A DNA stretch of 64,000 nucleotides from Trichoplax sp. H2 (Eukaryota > Placozoa > Uniplacotomia > Trichoplacea): contig NOWV01000040.1 of the NCBI GenBank assembly GCA_003344405.1, positions 186,001-250,000 on the forward strand, in the 5' to 3' direction. A program made the position numbers and the translations under genes. Every line of letters starts with the position of its first letter. The stretch's first letter is position 1. Below, piece by piece: positions 40,511 through 52,900 of the stretch. The notes beneath the pieces are model-generated. The model was not told the origin of the DNA, made no database searches, and saw only the letters and a program-made list of their open reading frames with translations.

Positions 40511-42227
40511 ATGCCGCTCTCGTGTCGTTACTACTCCAATAAATTTCCTGAAGTGGAAGATGTTGTCATGGTTAATGTTCGCTCAATTGCAGAAATGGGG
40601 GCTTATGTGAATTTACTGGAATATAACAACATCGAAGGAATGATTTTATTAAGTGAATTATCACGCCGTCGAATTCGTTCCGTCAATAAGTTGATCCGCA
40701 TTGGTCGTAACGAATGCGTAGTTGTAATTCGTGTTGATAAAGAGAAAGGATATATTGATTTATCCAAGCGTCGAGTGTCACCGGAAGAAGTGAAAAAATG
40801 CGAAGAAAAATTTGCTAAAGCTAAAGTGGTAAGCCCAAAATGGTCATTTTGTAATTGTATACTTGAAATGGAGATCAATTTCTTATTTCAATTCAAATGT
40901 CTCTAATTCACTTTTACCTACATACATGAATTGTATTGCAGGTTAATAGCATCCTACGTAACGTAGCTCAATCACTAAATTATGAAACAAACGAGCAATT
41001 AGAAGAACTATACACTAAATCAGCTTGGTATTTTGATGAGAGGGATAAGAAGCCCGGAGTTGGTTATGAATACTTTAAACGTGCTATAAGGTAACTTTTT
41101 AATAACAACGGAAATAATCAATGATATCACTATTTATGCATTACCTTTCATAAACGTTACATCATCAATCAACAATTTCATTTGGTATGGTTGAAACAGG
41201 TAAAATGGGTTATTTAAACTTGAGCCATTATTCCTTTCTATATTAGTGATACCAGTATCGTCGATCAACTTGACTTGGATGATGATGTCAAGGAATGCTT
41301 AATAAATCATATAGCTAGAAGACTTAGCCCTCAAAAAGTTAAAGTTAGAGCTGACATTGAAGTTACTTGCTACACTTATGAAGGCGTTGAAGCCGTTAAG
41401 GCAGCTTTACATGCTGGCCTCGAGAAGAGCACTACAGAAGTACCTATAAAGGTTGGAAATAACTACTTCATTAATCTCTATCACAGATATCACTAGAATA
41501 GCATCATTAAGATAGTTTCCAATCTTATTTCTGTGACGAAATATTACTCTCTGTATCACCGTGGACATTTAGAATTCTGAGATTTTAAAAGCCTATGATA
41601 AAATTTGCACGTAAAGCGAATGGACGAAAGTGCTATCATGAAAATACAATTTTAGTTATTAATGTCGTCGCTTGGAAATTAAATAGGACATGTTCTCATA
41701 GTTACTCCGATTATTAATTCAAACTGTTTTGCTACACCTGTCTAGTCATGCTCTAAAATGAACTGCTTAATTGAAATCTAGATTAATTTGATCGCTCCAC
41801 CGTTATATGTGGTATCAGCTCAAACGATGGATAAAACCGAAGGCGTAAAAATAGTTGAAGACGCTATTAAAGCTATCGAGTTAGCAATTAAACAAAAGGA
41901 AGGGCAATTTAATGTTCAAATGGCGGTAAGATACGTGTTTTTATTGTGTGAAAGATTCGAATTAGAACGACTGAAGGATGAATTTTTTATTTAAGACTAT
42001 ATAATTTTATTAAGGATAACTTATGTTTGTGCATAGGTAGAAACTTTCTTTATGATAGAGAGTAAAGTAAATCTTTGTAATTGTAATTGTATTAACCATG
42101 TCAATCTGTGATCCTGCAGCCTAAAGTGGTCACTGAAACTGATGACGCAGAACTGGTCAAACAGATGGAACAATTTGAAAGGGAGAATCTACAAATCGAT
42201 GGCGATGATAGCCCAGATGAGGACTAA
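40511..42227 (+). CDS. EIF2S1: Eukaryotic translation initiation factor 2 subunit alpha
   Basis: Alpha subunit of eIF2, which with GTP delivers initiator Met-tRNA to the 40S ribosome and is the target of stress kinases. Five exons join in phase: 40511-40828, 40942-41090, 41247-41451, 41782-41925, 42120-42227, giving 307 residues (human 315). Exon 1 is the S1/OB domain and is almost identical to human: [20 protein letters not shown], then [12 protein letters not shown]. Ser51, counting the initiator Met, is the regulatory phosphorylation site and is conserved, as is its Arg-rich context. Exons 2-4 carry the helical domain and alpha-beta domain ([26 protein letters not shown]), and exon 5 the acidic tail GDDSPDED. 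The start is fixed by conserved MPLSCRYY. Donor sites at 41452 (gttgga) and elsewhere are weak, but the frame is unambiguous. The gene converges with PREB, whose stop lies 365 bases downstream. Confidence 0.98.
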
Positions 42228-42253
42228 GCTAAATTGTAGAAGACTGTACAGTG

Positions 42254-42259
42254 AATAAA
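42254..42259 (+). promoter_or_regulatory. Polyadenylation signal of EIF2S1
   Basis: AATAAA 27 bases after the EIF2S1 stop codon, correctly oriented and the nearest match. It would give a very short 3' untranslated region. Confidence 0.5.
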
Positions 42260-42591
42260 ATTTCAGTTTAAACTATATATCTGCGAATGCTCAATAACTG
42301 GCATAATTTTATGCATTTCGTCTACTTAAAGTATATAACCATGGTATACTCTAGAATATCAATAGATCAAGGTTCCCGTAAAAAAACCACTAGAAATTAA
42401 TCTGTAGAACTCGCACTGTAGGTATGCAGTATAAGCATAATATCATAGCGCCTACTATGCAGTTCTAATGTATATAAACCAGGTTCGTACTGCATTAGTT
42501 GGCCTTGACACAATAATATATTTTCAAATAGCTCAGATTGACCAACTTGCAGTCGAAATTAACACACAGCAGTACAAAATGAATTGCATTA

Positions 42592-45489
42592 TTAGATACC
42601 CAAATAGGCCATGTAGCTAAATGCAATGTAAATGGCAATGATTACAACCAAAATGAGGAAAACGATACTTATTTCTCCTAAAGGACAATTGAAATAATAT
42701 TAATTAATATTACAATTATTTCATCATTCTATATCACAACTCAATTATTGCTTACTTCTTTTGGGTAAAGTTGTTATACAGAAATTCTTGTCTATTGATA
42801 TACTTATTAAAGCAATATCACTATCGACAAGTTCGCGGGCCTCAGATGTACATTTGCTGAACGTTAGGCCTGTAATCACCGAAGCATGAGCGTTTGGAAC
42901 TCGAATAATAGTCTAAAAGTAGAAAATTTCTGAATTGGTCAAAAAAATCACCACACAAAGAAAACATTCAAGTTACGCTGATCGAGTATAAGATGAGGCC
43001 GTATGTCCAGGCTTACTTTCAAGTTAAACGTTGTACAAATCAAAACACTTCCCTCGGAAGTGCCAAGGCCAAGAAAATGCCCATCGTTACTGTAAGGAAG
43101 GGTGCAATAACTTTATAAGATCACTATTATCACAAGTCAGAATCAAACATAATCATAAATAACTTTTCTAATAACCTGATCACCATTTTCGTAGCACGTT
43201 CAGCTCCAATAGCTCTGTATTTTAAAGGGTGATAATCATCAGCATTCCATTTTACTAAGTAACATGCACCCTTGCTACTACTAGATAAGGGATTGTGAAC
43301 GGTATAAAGGCTCTCAGTAGCTCCTACGGCTGTACCAAATCTACGAGCAATATAAAGCCCATTAAACTTATTGCGTGCCTTAATTTTAAATTATTGCATC
43401 AAACATGACACAAACGATTGTAATACAATAATATGCATGTTTTTAAAGAGTAAGGATCATTAGTAAAGAAATAGAAATTGTATAGCATGTTATACCAAAC
43501 TTACCTACAACTTCTAGCAATATATTTGCCTTTAGCTTTAGAGAAACTGATGGTCAGTTCGGATACTCTTTCACCATTGGTAGAATTCCATACATAGACG
43601 TGATTATCACGAGAAACAGATACAATCTACAATTACAGTAACAATTATTAAAATCAGTGTAAATAATCCCGATAAATTGTATAACACTATCTACATTGAG
43701 GACTTTCACAATATCAAAGTCGATTGGATTAGTTATAATTTCTCGTATAAACGAGGTAAGGTGTGTTATAGGTATCTATTTCATGAACGCCATACAATAG
43801 AACAAGTATGATCGTTGGTAGGGATAACGATACTGATTAATTAATGAAGAATATCTTAATTTGATAAGCTACAATTATCAATAACCTATACTGTATTTTA
43901 TGCTGATTAAGTTTTACGTAATATATGTTCCACGTTATCAGAGTCCATCACTGCATAATTATCATACCCTTGTTCCGGTTTCGTTTACATCCATTTCATC
44001 AATATCGCCACTATGAGCTGCAATGTCCAGTTGCAACTGCAAGTCAGGATACTGTAACAAGATAAAGATACAAACATTCATTTTACAACTAAAATATTCT
44101 ATGCGTATTTAATTCAATAACATAAAGTTGTAAGTGAGCTATTTGTATTTGGGCCTTTTGATCCATTCTACATACTCGTATACTGTATACGTATTATATT
44201 GACAACCAAACCCTATGATATGTCAATACAGTCCTAAACTAGCGAGAAAAGCGAGTTATTCAACGATATCGCCATCCATCGATAAAAAAAATGAGCATTG
44301 GTCTATTGGTAACAATGTTCAGCATTAAAAGATACGAAAAGAATACGAGTACGTACAGTAATGTCATGATATACTACAATATATCCACTAATCTAAGCAC
44401 TGTTGGCGTTCAAAGAGAATGAATCATAAAGGATAAGAAGCATCTTGAAGGAAAATTCTCCTCTAAGAAGACGACTTCAGCGAAAACTTATTTCGCCATT
44501 TTAATATATCTTGATTTAGGTGAAGGAAAAGCGCCAATAAGTCTATTAATGCGCTGTCAAATCTACCTTCCATATCCTTATATGGCCATCCATTCCACCA
44601 GTAATCATTCTTAATCCGTAGCGAGTAAATAGAACAATCTTTTGTCTGGGGCCATCTTCGTTGAAATCAGTTCTAACAGTCAATCCAGGTTCAAGGAGAA
44701 GTTTCTTACTGACTTGTGAGAATACTCTAGAACAATGAGTTGAATTGTCAACATTTTGGTTGTTTAGCTTGTAAATATCGTCACCTGGTGAAAATAGTAT
44801 TGGTTCTACTGCTTTTTCTATATTTAATTAATTTAAAGACATACGTACTAGTTAGTACTAGCTAACCTATCATTTCCGTCTCCCCTTCTCCTCACCGTCT
44901 CGTTGGATTCATTTATTCGAGTATCTTGCCTTATAGATAAGAGTTGACACTTTTCAGACATTCCACATGCAATCACGCGCTCTTTGGGATGCAATGCAAT
45001 ATTCATTACTGCTTCCGGATCTGTATCATAACGACAAACCGGTTCTGCTTGAATAGCGTTGCCGCTACCTTTTGTTAAGTTGTAAATTTCCTAAGAGTGA
45101 GGCAAAAAAAAAGAGGATGAGCCAAGGTACAGTAATATCATTCCATGATCATCCAATAGACAAGTCTATGCTGCAATCGTTGATTCAATTGACTGGAAGT
45201 GTTTCTAGCAACTTCCAAGAATCATCAATGTCGTTGGACAGAACTACAACTCGACTTTATCCAGTGAGAGATGAGTGTGATGATGATGACAGAATGCAAA
45301 TGAACTTGTCTATTCATGATGCGACGATTCTATGTCAGTCATTGAAAGAAAAATGAGATATCCTACCAAAGCATTTGGTACTCCTGTACGCGCAGAACCA
45401 CCACCACCAGCTAATACGATATGATGATCATCTAAGGTGGAAATGGCATACAAGGGATAATCCGTTGGAAAGCGTTCCTTGAGACCCAT
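42592..45489 (-). CDS. PREB: PREB/SEC12, guanine-nucleotide exchange factor for SAR1
   Basis: Endoplasmic-reticulum membrane protein whose cytosolic beta-propeller activates SAR1 to start COPII coat assembly; the vertebrate name comes from prolactin promoter binding. Nine exons on the minus strand join in phase to 397 residues (human 417). In coding order: 45367-45489, 44867-45090, 44567-44726, 43968-44051, 43505-43626, 43176-43340, 43017-43089, 42756-42912, 42592-42677. Family marks: YPLYAI, the VLAGGGGSARTG loop (residues 26-36) that binds a potassium ion in yeast Sec12, MNIALHP, a blade ending GGMDGHIRIW, AHSGDIDEMD, a blade ending SRDNHVYVW, GHFLGLGTSEGS, and a C-terminal transmembrane helix at about 373-393 with only a few luminal residues. 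The start at 45489 gives MGLKERF, matching human MGRRRAP in position. Upstream frame 45490-45579 is open but not conserved. Confidence 0.95.
45117..45356 (+). other. Open frame antisense to PREB, inside its first intron
   Basis: A 79-residue ATG-initiated frame (MSQGTVISFHDHP... ending CQSLKEK) fills most of PREB intron 1 (45091-45366) on the opposite strand. It is Ser- and Asp-rich with a DDDD stretch and less AT-rich than neighbouring introns. It shows no recognised domain, promoter or splice partners, and is kept as a note, not a gene call. Confidence 0.2.
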
Positions 45490-48400
45490 GGATGCTAGAA
45501 ATGCGTTACAACTTGAATGTGGTGAAGAGTAGTAATGATAATGATCTCTACCTAAGCCTACACGGTCAATAATAGTCAATGTAATGACTAAGCCACTTGA
45601 ATTGGATGCCTAGATAGAAATCCTAGATCAATAGACAATCTCAACTACACATACACAGCACACGACTGTATTAAGGTTGCTTTTGATGATCGAAATCGCA
45701 AAAGTCAATGAAAGAGGAAGGAATAGTCTTGGCAGAAATTGTTGTATACCTGTTAGCTATCCAATGTGCAGTGATTGACCAATCGAATAATACCGTAATG
45801 TGCACGGCAGCTGCGATGTCAGTAAGGTATGAGATTGGCTGACGATGTTGACTATACATGATCATGACACAGTACTCGACCGTATACAGTACCGTATATT
45901 GACAGGACTTGATCGGGGTACTGGTGCTATCTGCATTACAGTAGATCACGCGTAAAGTACTGTACACTGTACACTGTACAGTATTCTAGTGGAAGCCATA
46001 GTCCAGTACTGTACTTAGTACTGTACTCAGTACCACGCTCAGTACTGTAACAAGTGTACAGTACAGTGTGAACCAGTTCGAATCAGAGTACTTTAAGGTA
46101 CCCTAAAATCACGAGTGTGAATCAAAATGTAATAAGAATTATACGAATATAAAGCTGAATATCTGTATTTATATAGAATTTTAGGCAAATTTTGCAAGTT
46201 TACTACAATTTATTTTGCCTAATAGCACTCTAAAGAGAGCTGGCTCACACTGGTACATCAGACTGTCAGAGACGCACACGAAACAATATAAAGTACCGTA
46301 CAGTACAGTACAGTATTGTACTAGAAGCCACAGTCCAGTACTGTACTTAGTACTGCACTCGGTACTACGGTAAGTACTGTACAAGTGTACAGTACAGTAC
46401 ATTAGACTGTAATAGACGCTCACGAAACAATATGAAACTTGTTACCCCTGTGGAATCAGATCCACGGTGATGATGACGTGTCACAATATGAGTGATGCGA
46501 CGTGCAGTGTGTAACTTGTGGAACGAATCGATGGACAGTGGACACACCCTGCATGACGTCCTACAACTGTGATAGACTTTGCTTTGAATGAATTGATCAT
46601 ATTGGACTGACGACAGTCTCGAGAAAAGAGAAAGCGGATCAAACTCACGACTAATAACTACTGTAAGCAAGGATGAGTAAGCGTTATGGCCGCTATCGTG
46701 CATTTATTCAGTACAAAGTCAAAATTCAAGGGCAGTTAGTATCAAAGTTGAACAACTTCAGTTCAGAAATTAGAATATTTTCCCTTTAAAAAACAAAATA
46801 ATAAAAATGATCAATTTTATGCAATGAGCAACGACAAACAAATGGTGTTGCTTTGAAATACGGTAAGGTAGAGTCATATTGAAAAAGAAAGGGAAGAATA
46901 CTGTCACGCTGAATTTTATGTCGTTAGCACAGTAGAAGAAATTCTAGGTTCAAGCTTAAAAAGCTTTTATATTACTGAACAAGATGGGTCACGTAGTAGC
47001 AGGTTTACTGCTTAATACATGAAAAAGTCCATTCATTTCTCGCTATCTTTTCCTCTACAGGACAGTGTAGGTTGACAACTATCTTAGTACGGTACGCTAT
47101 GGACTTTTCTTGGAGTAATTCATGGGTATACGTATTGGAACTGTGCGGGATAATATTTGGTATCCATCTCTACAACATCAAATTTACTTTAATTCAGAGT
47201 ACCGATTCCGGTTCGGTCGGTCCAACCTAGATAAAGCGAAATTTGGAATAATTAATTCAATTCATTAATTACATATTTATAAAGACGGATGTCAGGATAA
47301 AAGAACGATCAACAATACCTTACGAGAGGTACTGCAAAACACAGTACATCCATCAACAGATGAAAGTCCGCTTCAGTTTCCTACTACTGTACTGGATATA
47401 TATATATATATATATATTAATGAGCATGCTGTCATTTTGCAATTTCAACCTTATTGCATCTATTCCTCATTGTACAGTATACTGTATACGAAGGCATGAA
47501 TCAGCCATGAAAAATGAAATTTTATTTCATTGACAATTTAGGTCTTATAATAGTAGCATGCATCGTAGACAATACAAGTATAGACCGTTACGCAATCTTG
47601 GTTAAATCAGAGGTTAGATCTTCATGTAATTGAGCCATACTACATCTCAGAGAAATTATGCTTTGATGAGGCCTGCACTGAACGCATTCCTTATACCGCC
47701 GTACATACGGGTACACAAAATTCGAACCAGTCAGGTTTGACTAGTTCTGAAATGATGAGCACTCGTAACTACAACATAGGATAACTACGGAAAAACTTTA
47801 CTTTAGCATTGATCCATCACTAATGGCAACTGTAACAACACTCGTATAGCCATGTAGTCCTATATTCAACATCGACTATTCATTTTGGATACTGTAGCAA
47901 TCAACTTCGGAATGATAGAGACGCACAATCATACAAACAATTATACATAATACACTGGTATTAAAGTATAATTACGTATTTACGGTATTCTTTTATGGAT
48001 CTATTTCCAAACTAATGAAGGGATAATTTTGAGTGATCTATCGCTAACCTCAACTTTAAAAGTAAAGTATTCATTTCCTACAAACCCGTCCGATCAAACA
48101 CCCTTGCAATAACTCAATTGATATACAACAATAAACCAACTATTATCAGTATCAATCCCATCAATATTCATAAATAGAATCAGTCGTACTCGCATTTGAC
48201 ATCAGTTAAAGTGTTATTATTCGTTCACTATCGATGTAATACTCGTACTGTATTTAAAATGTACTCACTGCTTGACTTTTTTCGGCAAAGGAAGAAGCGA
48301 ATAAAGTAAAACATAATACGTAAGGCATATGTACGTAAAGAATTCAATTGATGAGGTTGCTATGCAACATGAGATAAGCAAGTATATCGTATACTCGTAT

Positions 48401-48917
48401 TTCTATAAAACTTTTCTTAAACTTTGACAATAATCCTGCCAACAATGGACTTCCATAATATCAACCAATTTAAGTCACTATGATGTTTATATTAGCGATA
48501 CAATGGCTGAATATCATTATAATCGCCACTGCTTGGCAGTATAAAATGCGTGGACAGTCGGCATCATTTTGCCTTTGGATAATAACTAACTTTAAACGGT
48601 ATGTACCCTCATCCATTTACTGATTCTAAAATCGCATTACTTTCCCTTTATCCTATGTAATTTTAATACGCCGTAAGATACCTTGACGTTTCCACCATGG
48701 CTCCAGTACTGGACTCGTAAAATCATTAAGTTAACATGAAAAATACGGTATCATTTCTAGACACGAGGGGGTTTCTTCTCGCAATTACAACAGATCTATT
48801 TTAAAGATTGCAACTCGTGCATAAGTTATACTGTTTAACAATCATCTCTCTATCATCTACAACAAACGTTCAAGATTTCAATTTTTCAATTCAATCTATT
48901 CTCTTACGTAATTGATA
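45490..48917. other. Intergenic region with GTACAGTAC duplications
   Basis: Upstream of PREB (minus) and of the GPCR (plus). Two related palindrome-rich segments lie at 45955-46080 and 46291-46400. A (TA)n microsatellite is at about 47398-47417. Minus frames at 45671-45967, 46181-46423 and 46365-46703 lie in or next to the palindromic segments and have no recognised motif. Nothing gene-like was found from 46750 to 48900. Confidence 0.5.
45955..46400. repeat. Duplicated GTACAGTAC/TACTGTAC-rich segment
   Basis: Segments near 45955-46068 and 46297-46400 share the order GTACAGTA, AGAAGCCACAGTCCAGTACT-like sequence (GGAAGCCATAGTCCAGTACT in the first), TTAGTACTG(T/C)ACTC(A/G)GTAC, AAGTGTACAGTACAG. 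This is the same word family as the block before EIF2S1, suggesting a dispersed palindromic element. Confidence 0.7.
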
Positions 48918-49979
48918 ATGTCTAATATTAGTGGCAATCTTTCCAGCAATGTAGACAGCAGCACTCAAACAGCAGCTAGTATTGTGGGTTATACGATCAT
49001 CGGTATCGTTTCTCTTTTTGGTAATGTTATAATATCGGTGATTACATTACAAAGAAAAACAGGCAGAACCCCTATTGATATATTAATTTTTGCACTTGCA
49101 ATTGGCGATTTAATTATTACTGTTACTATCCCTTTTGTAGCCGTTGTCTCTCTTAATTCAGTATTTGCCTTTGGCCTAGCTGGATGTAAATTGCTGTTTG
49201 GCGTACGCAATGTAGCTATTTACGCTTCTTCATTCACTCTAGTAGTTATTGCCTTGGAGCGTTATCGTACAACATTTGATTTATCACGGTCACGCCGTGA
49301 TTTACGACAAACTACTGTTTTAATTGCTATTACTTGGGTTATAGCTATAGGATTAACAATCCCTCAATTTATCGTGCTTCGCTTGGTAACATACCCTGGT
49401 GTCGGTATTTATTGCTTGGAAGTATGGGGGAATGATACGATTGTTGGTCGAAAAGCTTATAGCCTAGTCTTATTCTGTTTAACATTTGCAATCCCATTTA
49501 TTACAGTTACTGTCTCTAACATTATCATATTTCATAAGTTATTCCATGCTAAAGGTCACTCATCAACCAATCAAGTTAGATTAAAAGCTAAAGGACAAGT
49601 AGTTATGGTTATGGTTGCTGTATCAGCGGTATTTTTTATTTGCTTGTTACCAATTTACATGATCAATACATTAGCGGACTTTCAAGCAATAACATATACG
49701 CCATCGGTCGTCGCATTGTCTGAAATTTTCACTTGGATAGCTTACTCCCATAGCATGTGGAATCCTATCATCTATATTATTGGAAGTTCAAAAATGAGAA
49801 AATCTTGTAAAATTCTATTTAAAATTGAAAAACATGAAACTAGCATCCATTATAAAGGCGAACAAAATACACTATCTAGAAATAGCCTTAAAAAACAAAA
49901 TCGACTTTCTTCTAATAATAAGATCGCACCATTAATTGCCTCAGTACCAGCCGATGAATTAGTGTCAGTGAGATCTTAA
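48918..49979 (+). CDS. Class A (rhodopsin-like) G-protein-coupled receptor, orphan, intronless
   Basis: Seven-helix plasma-membrane receptor of 353 residues; ligand unknown. The start is the ATG at 48918, giving a short extracellular N terminus with Asn3-Ile-Ser and Asn7-Leu-Ser glycosylation sequons. Class A marks: Asn36 in GNV (helix 1), LAIGD with Asp64 (helix 2), Cys90 at the top of helix 3 and Cys166 in extracellular loop 2 (disulphide pair), ERY 114-116, Trp140 (helix 4), FAIP with Pro193 (helix 5), CLLP 242-245 (helix 6) and NPIIY 282-286 (helix 7). The helix 6 toggle Trp is replaced by Leu243, which is unusual. Cys297 after helix 8 could be palmitoylated. The tail is basic and Ser-rich. 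General features suit a peptide or amine receptor of one of the lineage-expanded families in basal animals, but no specific subfamily can be assigned. It is isolated between gene-poor regions. Confidence 0.95.
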   Translation: MSNISGNLSSNVDSSTQTAASIVGYTIIGIVSLFGNVIISVITLQRKTGRTPIDILIFALAIGDLIITVTIPFVAVVSLNSVFAFGLAGCKLLFGVRNVAIYASSFTLVVIALERYRTTFDLSRSRRDLRQTTVLIAITWVIAIGLTIPQFIVLRLVTYPGVGIYCLEVWGNDTIVGRKAYSLVLFCLTFAIPFITVTVSNIIIFHKLFHAKGHSSTNQVRLKAKGQVVMVMVAVSAVFFICLLPIYMINTLADFQAITYTPSVVALSEIFTWIAYSHSMWNPIIYIIGSSKMRKSCKILFKIEKHETSIHYKGEQNTLSRNSLKKQNRLSSNNKIAPLIASVPADELVSVRS

Positions 49980-52900
49980 CTTCATTCTCTATAACAGAAT
50001 CAGAGAAAATACAAATCCGTATAAAATATCACTTTAATCTACAAGTTCTCACCTCTAACAATTTTATCATTAGTCAAGGTAAAAGTATTAAATAATAGAA
50101 TTTATCTCTATTTTTAAAGCATCTCCAATTAATGCAAAATAATATTCGACTGATGATAAAACGCGTTAATTTTAATAACATCTTCTCTTTTAACTAAATA
50201 TAATTATTTCTCTATGATATGAGGTGATATTCTCGTAATGTAGCCCAGTATAGAATGCAATTTTGTCATCGTAAATTAAATTGTACATTAGCACGATCGT
50301 GAAAATAATTTAAAGCTATAAGCATATGAGATGTTACATTATTTTTATCAGTAATAGCACTATAACTAAGGTAATGTAATGCATCAATACTAGATTTTGG
50401 TTTATTTATAATATTAATCATTTTATCGAGTATAATTCACATTCTATAAATTTTTCAAATCTATTTACACAAAGTACTAAAATCTAAGATATACAAATGC
50501 TAACGAGAAAGTTTCATTAAGTAAAAAATTTGTTTTGTCAATGTATGGTGTATGCCTTTATTCCTGATAATTTTAAATCATTTTATAGGTTTCCAAAATA
50601 TTGTATTGAATTTCTACCACTAACTGATAAATTATTAAACCTGAAATTTTGCTATTGACAGCTACAATACTACGTATGATGCAATAACATCATTACCAAT
50701 AAAGAATGTGTTCTTTGTGAAAGAAAGAAAAATTATCAGAAAAAAATTTCGAGTTTTAAAAGTTCTGTCCTGGCTAATTATTATTTACATTTTCATACGA
50801 TATAAACACCTTTATATTGCAGCCGTAGTAGCACAGCAGTAATTCTAAAACAAAATTATTAATTATCGAATTACATTATAAAATTGCTGTCGAAATAAGC
50901 AGATAATCAACTGTCCTAATAACCGCTAGTGTTCAAGATAAAGATGTTTTATCAATTACAATAACCAATACTTAAGCTTCCTCCTCCTCGTTACAAATCT
51001 CCTTTGTAACAAGAAACCGGGTCTTAAACACTATCTTCACTAGTACTCGAGCTCCCAACTAACTTATATACAATAGCGAATGGTAATTATTAACTGGATA
51101 TTACTTTTCACTCCTTATAATGGGTAAATAAAATAGTAATGCCATAAAAGTAAAACTAATGCTATGGGAATTGATTAAATACTGCTCATCATTATTTTAA
51201 AAGAATAAATTATACTAGTACATGGCATTATAAATTCTACCTACAGTTATATCATCATTTTCATTCCTTATCACTTACTGTATAAACCAGAATGAAACAC
51301 ATTATAAATTTTTTACCTATGGCAATTAAAGTATAAGTAACATCTTAACAATATCCTTTGTCATGAATGACTTGTCTACCAAAAATTTTTCTTCAAGTAA
51401 ATGGAGCCTAGTTTCCCACTATTATTCAGTTTATTGTAAATGATAATAGATTAACACTCAAACAAAAATTGACCTATTAACTTTACATTTTTTTTTGATC
51501 GAAGAAAATTGCTAAATCGCATAAAATTTCTTTACCTAAAGAATTTTGCATATGTAATGCACGAATAATTTGATTGCCAAAGATTTTATTGTATCAGGCA
51601 TCACTATTATACAAATAGTTCAAGAATAATATAAACGGATATCCTTAGGCCGTTAATTTATAGGCGGACAGCTAAAATTACATAATAATACCGGCTACTG
51701 TGTTTATTTCTTTGCAGCAACCAAGAGATATTAATCCTTAACTTTTAATAATAAAATCTCATTAATGCTTAGCATGAAGATAATTTAACCCAAAGAATAT
51801 CGCAATGAAATTAACGCAAAATTATAAAAACAACATAAATAATATGCGAACTTATTATGCGTAGTACAATACCCTTATTACTATTATTACTTCAGAATGC
51901 GCTAATATCAATTTTTATCCCGATCCTACAAATACAGTAAACTGTTAGTTGCTGGTAATAATTAGTACCATGATATATTTATATCCTCTTCTAGAAATAT
52001 ATATAGAAATATGAATTATGAATGTAAACAAATTAATAAAACTAGAAACTGGTTGCAAGTCCACTTTTACTCTTTAAGTAAGAGTAAACGATAATCGGAA
52101 GTAAAAATATTCATAAATTTTACAGTACGGTACTACTCTAGGCACCTGAACACATAAATAGCAATATATTCAATAGCTTACTCTCATTTTTGGACAAGGA
52201 ACAATAATATTCATTTGAAAACAAATTATTATATCTACCCTGAGTAATATCCATTTTAAATCTACTGTAACTCTCACCACAAAAAAGAAATATTCTAGTT
52301 GGTTAGAGATGGATACTATCGGAATACTGATTTCTCTACACACAAGCATTGCTCATGGAGAATACGTACTAAGGCTACATTCTTACTTTAAGAGCCTAAA
52401 TAAATAACTGCATTTGATATCATATCCAATACTATTTTTGATGTCACTCATAAATAATTTTAACGCATGTAACCATTATTAATATGAAAGTATAATATTA
52501 TGAGGACATTCAAATGGATTGCTTATCATTGCTATCTTAATTCCTAAATAGCATCGTTATGACGTAAATACTCCATAAAATTTGATACAGTAATCATTTA
52601 AACTCCTAAACAATGATGCAAATATACCTTCTGCACCAATAAACTTTATCATAAAACTACTCTGATTGAAAGTTAGCTTATAATGACTAAATATGCTTAA
52701 GTCTAAACAATTTAACTATTGGATGTATCTATGATAATTAAGCATGACTATCGTAGTTCTACTGTAGAAACATCAGTTATAAAAAGGTTAATCCTCTCTT
52801 AAGTACAATAATCAAACAGTACGTAAACAAATGACATTGAAAAGCTAAACATTATTAATTTTTACTTCGTGTATTTGCGAATATATAAGCGTAAATTCTG

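Noticed and set aside
43341-43378. Extension of PREB exon 6 to an upstream acceptor at 43379
   Set aside because: It reads openly (contains LYIARRFG), but its phase does not fit the preceding exon. The acceptor just before ATTTGG restores phase and the conserved CRFG join.
46076-46086. GTTCGAATC resembling a tRNA B box
   Set aside because: No A box, cloverleaf arms or acceptor stem could be formed around it.
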